The notes under the pieces: generated by a model
Database searches by the model: none
The model's input: the letters and a program-made list of their open reading frames with translations, nothing else
What the model was told of the DNA's origin: nothing
Assembly (NCBI RefSeq): GCF_949287625.1
Contig: NZ_CASEGO010000009.1
Location: forward strand, 1 to 54,823
Source: an uncultured Brachyspira sp.
GTDB taxonomy: Bacteria; Spirochaetota; Brachyspiria; Brachyspirales; Brachyspiraceae
Reading direction: 5' to 3'
Length of the DNA stretch: 54,823 nucleotides
Shown: positions 18,001 to 25,279 of the stretch, one piece after another
Numbering within the stretch: the first letter of the stretch is position 1
Layout: each line of letters begins with the position of its first letter
Program-made: the position numbers and the translations under genes

Positions 18001-18056
18001 TCAATAATAGTGTTAGGAGTCTGATAATAATGAATAATTGCTTTGTTTATAAAAAA

Positions 18057-18773
18057 TTAAGACTTCATCTTGTATATTAACTTTTCTTTATCTTTAGTTG
18101 TTAATATAAGCTCGTCTCCTTCTAATGATATTTTAGATATACTTCCTAACAAATTTATATATTTATCATTAGCTGTTTCTTCAGTACTCTCTGTTTTTAT
18201 ATCTTTTATTAAAATTTTATCATCATTAATAGTATAGGCAGAGAAATATTTATCTCTATTATTATAACCATAGATATAATTTTTAGTAAAACCAATAGTA
18301 ATATTTAATTCATCAAAGGCGTTTTTTAATATAAACTCTTTTCCTTTAAGATAATTTGATGATAATTCTACTACCTCTTTAAATATTAATTCTTTATCAT
18401 CTTTAGTTTTTATTTTTAAAAAATTGCCTTTTATTTCTAAAGTGTAAGCCTCTGAGAGCAATTGTAAATACTCTTCCTCTTCTTTCATCAAATTTTGAGG
18501 ACCTTTCATTTTTGATGCAGATATATCATTAATTTCTATATTATCTCCTTTTATATGGTATGAAGCACTGTATGTATTAATAGTTGATTTACCGCTTATT
18601 TTGTTATCATCAAAAATTATTGTAATACTGTTTTTTGCTAAATTATCTAATGTATAAACCTTTCCGTTTAATATTTTAGTAATTATAGTATCATCAATTT
18701 TAAAGTCTGTTTCAGAAAATAAGGCAAGAGAATATGCCAAAAAGATAAGAATATATGTAAGTCTTTTAATCAT
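18057..18773 (-). CDS. Exported protein with two tandem META (HslJ-like) domains
   Basis: A 238-residue protein with a signal peptide (hydrophobic residues 5-19, probable cleavage near ALFS-E, residues 17-21). The mature part consists of two related halves of about 95 residues (about 30-126 and 138-237). Each follows the META/HslJ pattern: a tolerated variant of I-F-x-G--N-Y-A-Y, a short Ile-Asp-Ile strand, an E-x-Y--LL segment, then LEI-G--L-L-TKD-KEL-FK. META domains occur in heat-inducible envelope proteins and in a Leishmania virulence factor; their biochemical role is unsettled. It is a single gene with hairpins downstream. The second copy lacks the usual G--N motif (YGYNNRDKYFSAY instead), so the copies have diverged. 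Confidence 0.7.
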   Translation of the reverse strand: MIKRLTYILIFLAYSLALFSETDFKIDDTIITKILNGKVYTLDNLAKNSITIIFDDNKISGKSTINTYSASYHIKGDNIEINDISASKMKGPQNLMKEEEEYLQLLSEAYTLEIKGNFLKIKTKDDKELIFKEVVELSSNYLKGKEFILKNAFDELNITIGFTKNYIYGYNNRDKYFSAYTINDDKILIKDIKTESTEETANDKYINLLGSISKISLEGDELILTTKDKEKLIYKMKS

Positions 18774-18949
18774 ATATAAATATTTTATCCTTTAATAATT
18801 ATTCTTCATATAACTAATATAACAATTATAGTGTAAAATGTATAATAAAAAAAATAAAAAACTATTAAAATAATTGCAAAAAAAGAAAAATAAGTTATCA
18901 TATTACAGTTTACATAATAAAATCCGATAATAATTGCAGGTAATATATT

Positions 18950-19450
18950 ATGAATAATATACGCGAAGCACATATAGAAGATGCTCAGGATATTATAGAA
19001 TATATAAAAAAAGTCTCTGATGAAACAGATTTTTTAATTTCTGGTTCTCAAGAAAGGCAGTTAGATGTAAAAAGAGAGGAGGAATTTCTTCAAAGCATAC
19101 GGCATTTGACATTAGAAAAGATGTTTTTATATGAAATTAGCGGTAAAATTGCAGGAATATGTAATTTGAAAGGCATTAATAAGGTTAGAATAAGGCATAG
19201 AACGGAGCTTGGTATAACTGTATTAAAGGATTATTGGTCAAGGGGCATAGCTTGTGAACTTATAAATCATGCTGTTGATTACTGCAGGCTTAATTCTATA
19301 GAAAAAATAGAATTAACTGTAAGAACTGATAATGAAAGAGCATTAAAATTGTATAAAAAGTTAGGTTTTGAGATAGAAGGAGAAATAAAAAGCTTTTTTT
19401 GTATAAACGGCATTTATTATAATTGTTATATTATGGGGCTTTTTGTTTAA
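18950..19450 (+). CDS. GNAT-family N-acetyltransferase
   Basis: A 166-residue acetyltransferase that would move an acetyl group from acetyl-CoA to an unidentified amine. The GNAT core is visible: beta-4 LGITVLKDYW, the acetyl-CoA pyrophosphate loop region SRGIACELINHAVDYC (about residues 104-119), beta-5 IEKIELTVRTDNERALKLYKKLGF, and EGEIK at the end. The LTVRTDNERALKLY--LGF pattern is closest to RimL/SpeG-like and YhhY-like members. The start has GCAGG upstream. It stands between the META gene and the flagellar operon and appears independent of both. The substrate is unknown. Confidence 0.85.
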   Translation: MNNIREAHIEDAQDIIEYIKKVSDETDFLISGSQERQLDVKREEEFLQSIRHLTLEKMFLYEISGKIAGICNLKGINKVRIRHRTELGITVLKDYWSRGIACELINHAVDYCRLNSIEKIELTVRTDNERALKLYKKLGFEIEGEIKSFFCINGIYYNCYIMGLFV

Positions 19451-19454
19451 AATA

Positions 19455-19483
19455 ACACTATAAATAAATTTTATATATAGTGT
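19455..19483 (+). terminator. Weak hairpin after the GNAT gene
   Basis: An 8-bp stem, ACACTATA (19455-19462) and TATAGTGT (19476-19483). No proper T-run follows, so termination is uncertain. Confidence 0.3.
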
Positions 19484-19549
19484 ATTGGTACTGTAAATGT
19501 TATTTGCTTTTAGTATGAGATTTAATTTTTATTGAGTTGATTGTAAATT

Positions 19550-19591
19550 AGTTAACATAATACTTGACTATTTTAGAATAATATGTTAACT
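19550..19591. promoter_or_regulatory. Inverted repeat around a -35-like element before fliP
   Basis: AGTTAACATA (19550-19559) and TATGTTAACT (19582-19591) are perfect inverted 10-mers with centres 32 bp apart, about three helical turns. Between them lies TTGACT (19564-19569), a candidate -35; the matching -10 is poor. The arrangement looks like a regulator binding site on the promoter of the flagellar operon. Related inverted ATGTTAA/TTAACAT pairs precede the chemoreceptor gene and the YaaR gene. Confidence 0.45.
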
Positions 19592-19668
19592 TTATTCAAG
19601 TTGTAAAGATTATCGTTTTTAGAAGAAAAAATATTAGGAAAAAAAATTTATAAAGTTGGAGTTCTCAA

Positions 19669-20457
19669 ATGCGAAAGTTTATTATGGTATTTTTGGTATT
19701 ATGTTTACTTATGCCGATAGTAGCTTACGCTCAAGATAATACTCAAATACCAATACCTACAATAGGACTTAATGTGACTCAGGCACAGACTCCGCAGCAG
19801 GTAAGTTTAGGTCTTCAAATATTATTTCTTTTAACAATATTGTCTTTGTCTCCGTCTATTATAATAATGACAACGAGTTTCATAAGAGTTTCAATAGTAT
19901 TAAGTTTCGTACAAAGGGCATTGTCATTACAGGAAACCCCTCCAAGAGCATTGATAATGGGGCTTTCACTATTCCTTACATTTTTTATAATGATGCCCAC
20001 ATTAACTCAGGTAAATAATGAGGCACTGCAGCCGTATTTGAACGGATCTATAGGTGTCAATGAATTATACAGCAGAGGTATACAGCCTATAAGAATGTTT
20101 ATGTTTAACTCTTTAAGAGGTGAAAATGGCATGAAAAGTTTGGATTTATTCTTGAGTATAAGTGATACTAATATAAGGCTTAGAGATATTCAAACTGTAG
20201 ATGATTTAAATAGAATACCCACTATAGTAGTAGTGCCTGCATTTATAATAAATGAACTTACTATAGCATTCAAAATGGGAATATATTTATTTATACCGTT
20301 TATTGTTATAGACTTGGTTGTTGCTTCTATACTTATGGCTATGGGTATGATAATGCTTCCGCCTATTATGATATCTTTGCCATTAAAGATAATTTTGTTT
20401 GTTGCAGTTGATGGCTGGAAACTATTAATACTTCAAATAGTTCAAAGTTTCCAATAA
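19669..20457 (+). CDS. fliP: Flagellar type III export gate protein FliP
   Basis: A core membrane protein of the flagellar export gate; in other bacteria five FliP subunits with FliQ and FliR form the secretion channel. The 262-residue protein has a cleavable N-terminal signal (residues 1-21, AYA-Q), as known for FliP. Then come the conserved LSLSPSIIIMTTSFIRVSIVLSF region (about residues 54-76), the QETPPRALIMGLSLFLTFF helix, and a C-terminal pair of helices with IPFIVIDLVVASILMAMGMIMLPP. It is the first clear gene of a co-directional run reaching at least to position 32242. The start ATG has GGAG 8-9 nt upstream. Confidence 0.97.
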   Translation: MRKFIMVFLVLCLLMPIVAYAQDNTQIPIPTIGLNVTQAQTPQQVSLGLQILFLLTILSLSPSIIIMTTSFIRVSIVLSFVQRALSLQETPPRALIMGLSLFLTFFIMMPTLTQVNNEALQPYLNGSIGVNELYSRGIQPIRMFMFNSLRGENGMKSLDLFLSISDTNIRLRDIQTVDDLNRIPTIVVVPAFIINELTIAFKMGIYLFIPFIVIDLVVASILMAMGMIMLPPIMISLPLKIILFVAVDGWKLLILQIVQSFQ

Positions 20458-20510
20458 TAATAAAAAAGTATTTGGTTTTTATATAGTTAATTTATTTTAA
20501 GGAATTTTTT

Positions 20511-20780
20511 ATGAGTGATACTTCAATTATCGTTTTGGTGCAGGAAACATTATGGGTTTTTATGCTTCTTTCTGCTCCTGTTTTGGGTGTATCAATAATA
20601 GTAGGTTTGATAATTTCTATACTTCAGGCTACTACAAGTATTCAGGAGCAAACTTTAACATTTGTTCCAAAGATGATAGCAATGCTTGCTGTAATATACA
20701 TGCTTGCTTCTTGGATGCTTAATTATACAAGTGCTTTTACTGTAAGACTATTTAGCATACTTCCTAGTATAGCTAGATAA
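20511..20780 (+). CDS. fliQ: Flagellar export gate protein FliQ
   Basis: An 89-residue membrane protein with two transmembrane helices (about residues 16-40 and 52-75), the standard FliQ size and topology. The segment GLIISILQATTSIQEQTLTFVPK, containing the conserved Q-x3-S-I-Q-E-x-T, marks the family. FliQ packs around the FliP/FliR complex in the export gate. It lies between fliP (53 nt) and fliR (43 nt) in the usual order. Nothing is unusual. Confidence 0.96.
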   Translation: MSDTSIIVLVQETLWVFMLLSAPVLGVSIIVGLIISILQATTSIQEQTLTFVPKMIAMLAVIYMLASWMLNYTSAFTVRLFSILPSIAR

Positions 20781-20823
20781 TAAATATTTATAATTAATAG
20801 GTTAGGGATAATAGGAATAAAGA

Positions 20824-21627
20824 ATGGATAATTTTGTTAATTTTTTCCAGATTTACCTGCTCATCATGGTAAGGTTTATAGCTATACTTATGGTAGCTCC
20901 TTTATTTTCATCTAATGTTATTCCTAATAGTATAAAAATGGCACTTGCTTTTATAGCTACTGCTACTATATTTCCTTTGGTTGCTGATATTACTGTACAG
21001 GCTGCTCCTACCTTTGTTGAATATTTTTTAACACTTGTTAATGAAGCACTTATTGGAATATTAATAGGATTTCTTATGTCTATTATATTTACTGCCTATC
21101 AGGTTATGGCAAATTTCTTTGATATTCAAATGGGATTTGGTATATCAGAAACTGTTGACCCTATATCTCAGGTTGCAGTTCCTGTATTAGGACAGCTTCA
21201 GTCTTTGATAGCGGTATTAATATTTATAGCTATAGACGGACCAAGCTGGGTGGTTAGAACTTTATTTTATAGTTTTAAAGCTATGCCAGTATTAAGTGAT
21301 GCATCAAAGGCAGTATTTGCTTCATCATTTAATGGTGTTATAGATAGAATGATATATTATATGAGTTCATTATTTTCTATAGCTCTTTCACTTGCTTTGC
21401 CTATAATACTTACTTTATTTTTATTATCATTAAGTTTGGGTTTGTTGGCAAAAGCAGCTCCGCAGATGAATATTTTGATGTTGGGCTTTCCTATGCAGAT
21501 AGGTGTAGGTATTGTTTCTTATTATATACTAATACCAGTACTTGTTTCTAACTTTATGAGAATATTGGAATATACTATATCAGATGTTAATAATATAATA
21601 ACTTTCTTATCGGGAGGTACTATATGA
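20824..21627 (+). CDS. fliR: Flagellar export gate protein FliR
   Basis: A 267-residue polytopic protein with about six hydrophobic segments. FliR-typical elements are RFIAILMVAPLFSSNVIPNSIKMALAF near the N-terminus, QVMANFFDIQMGFGISETVDP (about residues 91-111) and GLLAKAAPQMNILMLGFPMQI (about 208-228). FliR completes the FliP5-FliQ4-FliR1 channel. The stop overlaps the flhB start by 4 nt (ATGA at 21624-21627), implying coupled translation. Confidence 0.96.
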   Translation: MDNFVNFFQIYLLIMVRFIAILMVAPLFSSNVIPNSIKMALAFIATATIFPLVADITVQAAPTFVEYFLTLVNEALIGILIGFLMSIIFTAYQVMANFFDIQMGFGISETVDPISQVAVPVLGQLQSLIAVLIFIAIDGPSWVVRTLFYSFKAMPVLSDASKAVFASSFNGVIDRMIYYMSSLFSIALSLALPIILTLFLLSLSLGLLAKAAPQMNILMLGFPMQIGVGIVSYYILIPVLVSNFMRILEYTISDVNNIITFLSGGTI

Positions 21628-22823
21628 AAAATATAATATCTTCCGTACTTGAACTACTAATAATATTTAAAGCCAAGCTATACAGAAAATATTTACGTAT
21701 TACTAAAAAAGGCTATGTATTAACATTATTTGCATCTCCTGAAGATGAAGGCAGAACAGAGCTTCCTACAGAGAGAAAGAAAAGAAAAGCAAGAGAAGAA
21801 GAGGGACGTGTTGTAAACTCTGTAGAAATAAATCAAACTCTTGTTTTAGCAGTTACAATAGCTGTAATAGCACTTCTTACAACATACTTAACTGATACAG
21901 TGTCTAAATTTTTTATGACAATATTAAATAAGATATCAACAGCAGACACCGCTATGAATGTGTTATCTCTGCCTGATATGTTTTTGGAGATAGTAGTATT
22001 AATAGCAAAAACTGCAGGTATAGTTTTGGCAGCAGCATTAGTTGTAGGTGTGGGTATTAATCTGGCACAAACTAAATTTCTATTTACAACTAAAAAATTA
22101 AAACCTAATTTTAAAAGAATAGCTCCTACTTGGTCAAACTTTAAAGAAAGAGTATTTGTTTCTTCACAAAACTTAATGAACTTAGCAAAAATTCTATTTA
22201 AAATGGTAGTTATATCATTTATTACTTTTACTACTATATATGGAAAAAGCAGTGAATTATTTAATATGACTAATATGGAACTTCCTCAAGCTATGCATCT
22301 TTTCTTTTTTATAGTTTTGGAGATGCTTGCTAAGGTAATAGTATTTATGATAATAGTATCTGCTTTCGATTATTTCTTTCAAAGAAGGCAGTATATTAAC
22401 AGCTTGAAAATGACAAAGCATGAGATGAAAGAAGAGTTCAAAGAGATGGAAGGAGATCCTTTGGTAAAAAGTCAATTGCAGGATATGGCTAGAAAGATTG
22501 TAAGCAGAACAATGCTTAAAGCTGTTCCAGAGGCGGATGTGGTTATTACAAATCCGACTCACTTTGCAGTTGCTTTAAAATATGAAAATGGCGATTATGC
22601 TCCAGTAGTAACAGCTAAGGGGGCAGATCATATAGCTTTAAGAATAAAAGAAATAGCTAAAGAAAATGATGTACAAATAATAGAGAATAAACCTTTAGCC
22701 CGTGAATTATATTTTAATGTTGAAATAGGACAGTATATACCAGAAAAACTGTTTCATGTTGTTTCAAGGATACTTGGCGAAGTATATAGAATACGTAATG
22801 AAAAAATGGCAAGGGCTATATAG
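21624..22823 (+). CDS. flhB: Flagellar export switch protein FlhB
   Basis: FlhB controls export specificity, switching from rod/hook to filament substrates after self-cleavage. The autocleavage motif NPTH is intact (residues 310-313, in VVITNPTHFAVALKY). The four-helix membrane part spans about residues 70-265, followed by the cytoplasmic domain. Oddly, the conserved start region (DEGRTELPTERKKRKAREEEG) begins near residue 41, where the family usually starts within about 10 residues. A roughly 35-residue basic and hydrophobic extension precedes it. The start is fixed by the 4-nt overlap with fliR; there is no internal ATG close to residue 37. Total length is 399 residues. Confidence 0.95.
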   Translation: MKNIISSVLELLIIFKAKLYRKYLRITKKGYVLTLFASPEDEGRTELPTERKKRKAREEEGRVVNSVEINQTLVLAVTIAVIALLTTYLTDTVSKFFMTILNKISTADTAMNVLSLPDMFLEIVVLIAKTAGIVLAAALVVGVGINLAQTKFLFTTKKLKPNFKRIAPTWSNFKERVFVSSQNLMNLAKILFKMVVISFITFTTIYGKSSELFNMTNMELPQAMHLFFFIVLEMLAKVIVFMIIVSAFDYFFQRRQYINSLKMTKHEMKEEFKEMEGDPLVKSQLQDMARKIVSRTMLKAVPEADVVITNPTHFAVALKYENGDYAPVVTAKGADHIALRIKEIAKENDVQIIENKPLARELYFNVEIGQYIPEKLFHVVSRILGEVYRIRNEKMARAI

Positions 22824-22835
22824 GAGGAATAAAAA

Positions 22836-24956
22836 GTGGCAACAATGAATGGTGCTAAATCAATATTAGATTCAATAAAACTGCCTGCTAATATGAGCAG
22901 ACACAGCGATATAATGTTTGCTGTAGGTGCGGTTATGGTAATAATGATGCTCGTTATACCATTGCCTTCTTTAGTATTGGACTTTTTGCTTATAGTGAAT
23001 ATTATAGTATCATTATTAATATTACTTATGGTGCTTAGTATAAAAAGTGCTAATGATTTCAGCGTATTTCCTTCTGTACTTCTTGTTATGACAGCTTTCA
23101 GACTTGCTCTAAATGTATCCACTACAAGAGCTATTCTTACAGAGGGGGCTAATTTTAATGGTAAAGTTATTACAGCATTTGCTGACTTTGTAGTAGGCGG
23201 AAATATAGTTGTAGGTGTAGTAATATTTATCATACTTATTATAGTACAGTTTATAGTTATCACTAAAGGTGCTACAAGGGTATCAGAAGTAGCGGCAAGA
23301 TTTGCATTAGACAGTATGCCTTCAAAAATGATGGCTGTTGAAAGCGAACTTCAGGCAGGTGCTATTACTGATAAAGAGGCAGAAGAAAAAAGAAGAAAGA
23401 TCAGAGGAGAAAGTGATTTTTACGGTACTATGGACGGTGCTTCAAAGTTTGTACAAGGAGACGTTATAGCAGGTATCATAATCACAGTTATAAATATAGT
23501 AGGAGGACTCATTATAGGAATGACTATGAGAGGAGAGCCTTTTGCTCAGGCCGTTAATGCTTATACACGCTTTACAGTAGGTGATGGTTTGGTAAGTCAG
23601 ATACCTTCTTTCTTTATGAGTTTTGCTACTGGTTTATTGGTAACTAGAAGCAGCAGCGAAGATAATTTGTCAACTCAGATTGCTGTGCAGATTTTTGCTA
23701 AACCTAAAAACTTATTTATAGGTGCAGGTTTTGCTTTCTTTTTAATGCTTTTACCAGGTTTTCCAAAAATAGCTTTATTTGTTATAGCATTAGCATTATT
23801 TTTAGCAGGTTATGCTTTGAAAAAAGAACAGCAGGAACTTGGACTTAATGAAGACGGTACAAAAGCAGATGCTGGAGAGCAGGTACATCAAGGTCCTTTA
23901 GATGTTACTCCTTTCTTAAAGGTCGAGAAAATAGAATTATCTGTCGGGGCTTCGCTTATACCTTTGGCATTAGAGTCTGAAGGCGGAGATTTAATTAACA
24001 GAATAAGTCAGATACGTAGAGAGCTTGCTTTGGAAGTGGGATTGGTTGTTCCTCCAGTACGTATTGTGGATAACAGTGTAATAGAGCCAGATGAATATAC
24101 TGTAAGCATTAATGGTACAGAGATGGCTAAGGGATTTGTACGTCCTAATATGCTTTTAGCTTTGAATGCTAATTCTCCAGACGGACCTTCGCCAGATTGT
24201 GAGAAAGTAAGAGAGCCTGCATTTGGGCTTCCAGCTTATTGGATTAAAGTTGATGAAAAAGATATGGCTGAGAAAAAAGGCTTTATGTTGTTTCAGCCTA
24301 CATCAGTTATTGCTACTCACTTCAGCGAAACTATTAAAAGAAATGCTAATCTTCTTATCGGACGTGAAGAGGTACAGAATATGCTCGATCTTATTAAAGA
24401 TGATCATAAAGCTCTTGTATCCGAAGTGCTTGCTGCTAAGCCTCATAATGAAAGTCCTCTTGGTTATATACAAAAAGTATTGCAGAATCTTCTTCAAGAG
24501 GAAGTGCCTATCAGAAACAGTGTTGCTATATTAGAGGGTGTTGCTGATGCTATATCTATTATGGGAAGCGAACAGGCTACTGAACTTGTAAGAAGCAGAC
24601 TTGCATCTCAAATATCGCAGATGGTTGCAGACCAAGACAGAAATATAAGAGTTATTACTTTAAGTCAGCAGCTGCAAAATAATATAGCTCAAAACCTTGC
24701 AAATACTGGAAATTTACAAGGCTCTCAAATGATAGCTATGAGTTTTGAGAGTATGCAGAACTTGATTAAAAATATAAAAGATGCTGTTAAACTTGTTAGT
24801 GATTCTGGAGTTGATGATATAGTATTTTTAACTTCTCCTATCATAAGAAGACCTTTATATCAATTTATAGCTAAAAATGTTGGTAAGTATAAGGTTATAG
24901 CAACTACCGAAATAGCACAGGGATATAATGTACAGGGAGTTGCTAGTATAAAATAG
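22836..24956 (+). CDS. flhA: Flagellar export protein FlhA
   Basis: The largest membrane component of the export gate; its cytoplasmic ring docks chaperone-substrate complexes. The 706-residue protein has about eight transmembrane segments in the first 330 residues, the FHIPEP-type loop (FSVFPSVLLVMTAFRLALNVSTTR, about residues 68-91), then a soluble domain of about 350 residues. The start is GTG at 22836, with a strong AGGAGG at 22822-22827 and 8 nt spacing; an ATG three codons later (22845) is less well placed. It begins 12 nt after flhB. All expected regions are present. Confidence 0.96.
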   Translation: MATMNGAKSILDSIKLPANMSRHSDIMFAVGAVMVIMMLVIPLPSLVLDFLLIVNIIVSLLILLMVLSIKSANDFSVFPSVLLVMTAFRLALNVSTTRAILTEGANFNGKVITAFADFVVGGNIVVGVVIFIILIIVQFIVITKGATRVSEVAARFALDSMPSKMMAVESELQAGAITDKEAEEKRRKIRGESDFYGTMDGASKFVQGDVIAGIIITVINIVGGLIIGMTMRGEPFAQAVNAYTRFTVGDGLVSQIPSFFMSFATGLLVTRSSSEDNLSTQIAVQIFAKPKNLFIGAGFAFFLMLLPGFPKIALFVIALALFLAGYALKKEQQELGLNEDGTKADAGEQVHQGPLDVTPFLKVEKIELSVGASLIPLALESEGGDLINRISQIRRELALEVGLVVPPVRIVDNSVIEPDEYTVSINGTEMAKGFVRPNMLLALNANSPDGPSPDCEKVREPAFGLPAYWIKVDEKDMAEKKGFMLFQPTSVIATHFSETIKRNANLLIGREEVQNMLDLIKDDHKALVSEVLAAKPHNESPLGYIQKVLQNLLQEEVPIRNSVAILEGVADAISIMGSEQATELVRSRLASQISQMVADQDRNIRVITLSQQLQNNIAQNLANTGNLQGSQMIAMSFESMQNLIKNIKDAVKLVSDSGVDDIVFLTSPIIRRPLYQFIAKNVGKYKVIATTEIAQGYNVQGVASIK

Positions 24957-25021
24957 TAAAATACAAAGCTCTGCAAAAGAGTATTTTTTAAGATATAAAT
25001 ATAATTATTTGGAGTTAAACA

Positions 25022-25195
25022 ATGAAAACTATAAAAATTTTTGGTAAAAACAGAGAGGAAATTGAAAAACAAGCCAGAGATAAATACGGCGAAAGCTACT
25101 TTATTATCAGTGTAAGAGAAAGTAAAAGAAAAAACATATTTGGTATGATTAAAAAAGAGTTTGAAGTTTCTATTGGCATATTAGAACAATATTAA
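25022..25195 (+). CDS. Stand-alone FlhF N-terminal-domain-like small protein
   Basis: A 57-codon ORF between flhA and flhF, with TTGGAG upstream of its ATG and codon use like its neighbours. The sequence (MKTIKIFGKN, then YGESYFIIS, KNIFGMIKKEFEVSI) parallels the first 55 residues of the following flhF product (VDIRTIRGKD, YGGNFVILT, GGFLGLGMKTEHELRI). Both have the basic beta-alpha-beta layout of the FlhF N-terminal domain. It therefore looks like a partial duplication of that domain kept as a separate gene. In FlhF, the N-domain binds partners and stimulates activity; a free copy could act as a competitor or cofactor. Function is inferred. The ORF is short, but reading frame, ribosome site and homology all support it. 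Confidence 0.75.
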   Translation: MKTIKIFGKNREEIEKQARDKYGESYFIISVRESKRKNIFGMIKKEFEVSIGILEQY

Positions 25196-25252
25196 TAAAA
25201 AATTAAGATAAATTATTAAGATATAAATATTTATAATCGAGGAGTTTTTAAG

Positions 25253-25279
25253 ATGATTAGAGGAGTTAGAATATGGTAG
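25253..25279 (+). promoter_or_regulatory. 8-codon leader ORF overlapping the flhF start
   Basis: A GAGGAG at 25239-25244 with ideal 8-nt spacing precedes ATG 25253, which opens MIRGVRIW-stop. It ends at 25279, 7 nt into flhF in another frame. A second GAGGAG (25260-25265) inside this mini-ORF serves flhF itself. This looks like translational coupling or a leader peptide, but may be a local duplication of the ribosome site. Confidence 0.4.

Larger units (their letters stand above)
17654..18056. other. Intergenic region with stacked hairpins
   Basis: 403 bp without a gene. It contains a minus-strand terminator (17754-17782) and a second perfect hairpin (17969-18000). It also has an imperfect 21-bp palindrome around 17818-17838 (arms GCAACAAA and TTTGTAGC around TGACG), which is a plausible operator or small hairpin. 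No ORF with a ribosome binding site was found. Confidence 0.5.

Noticed and set aside
18923..18930. Sigma-28-like -10 (TCCGATAA) before the GNAT gene
   Set aside because: No matching TAAA element lies about 15 nt upstream and the gene has no link to motility.
24223..24534. Long alternate frame inside flhA
   Set aside because: It is fully inside flhA in another frame; the FlhA domain order is complete and explains the DNA.
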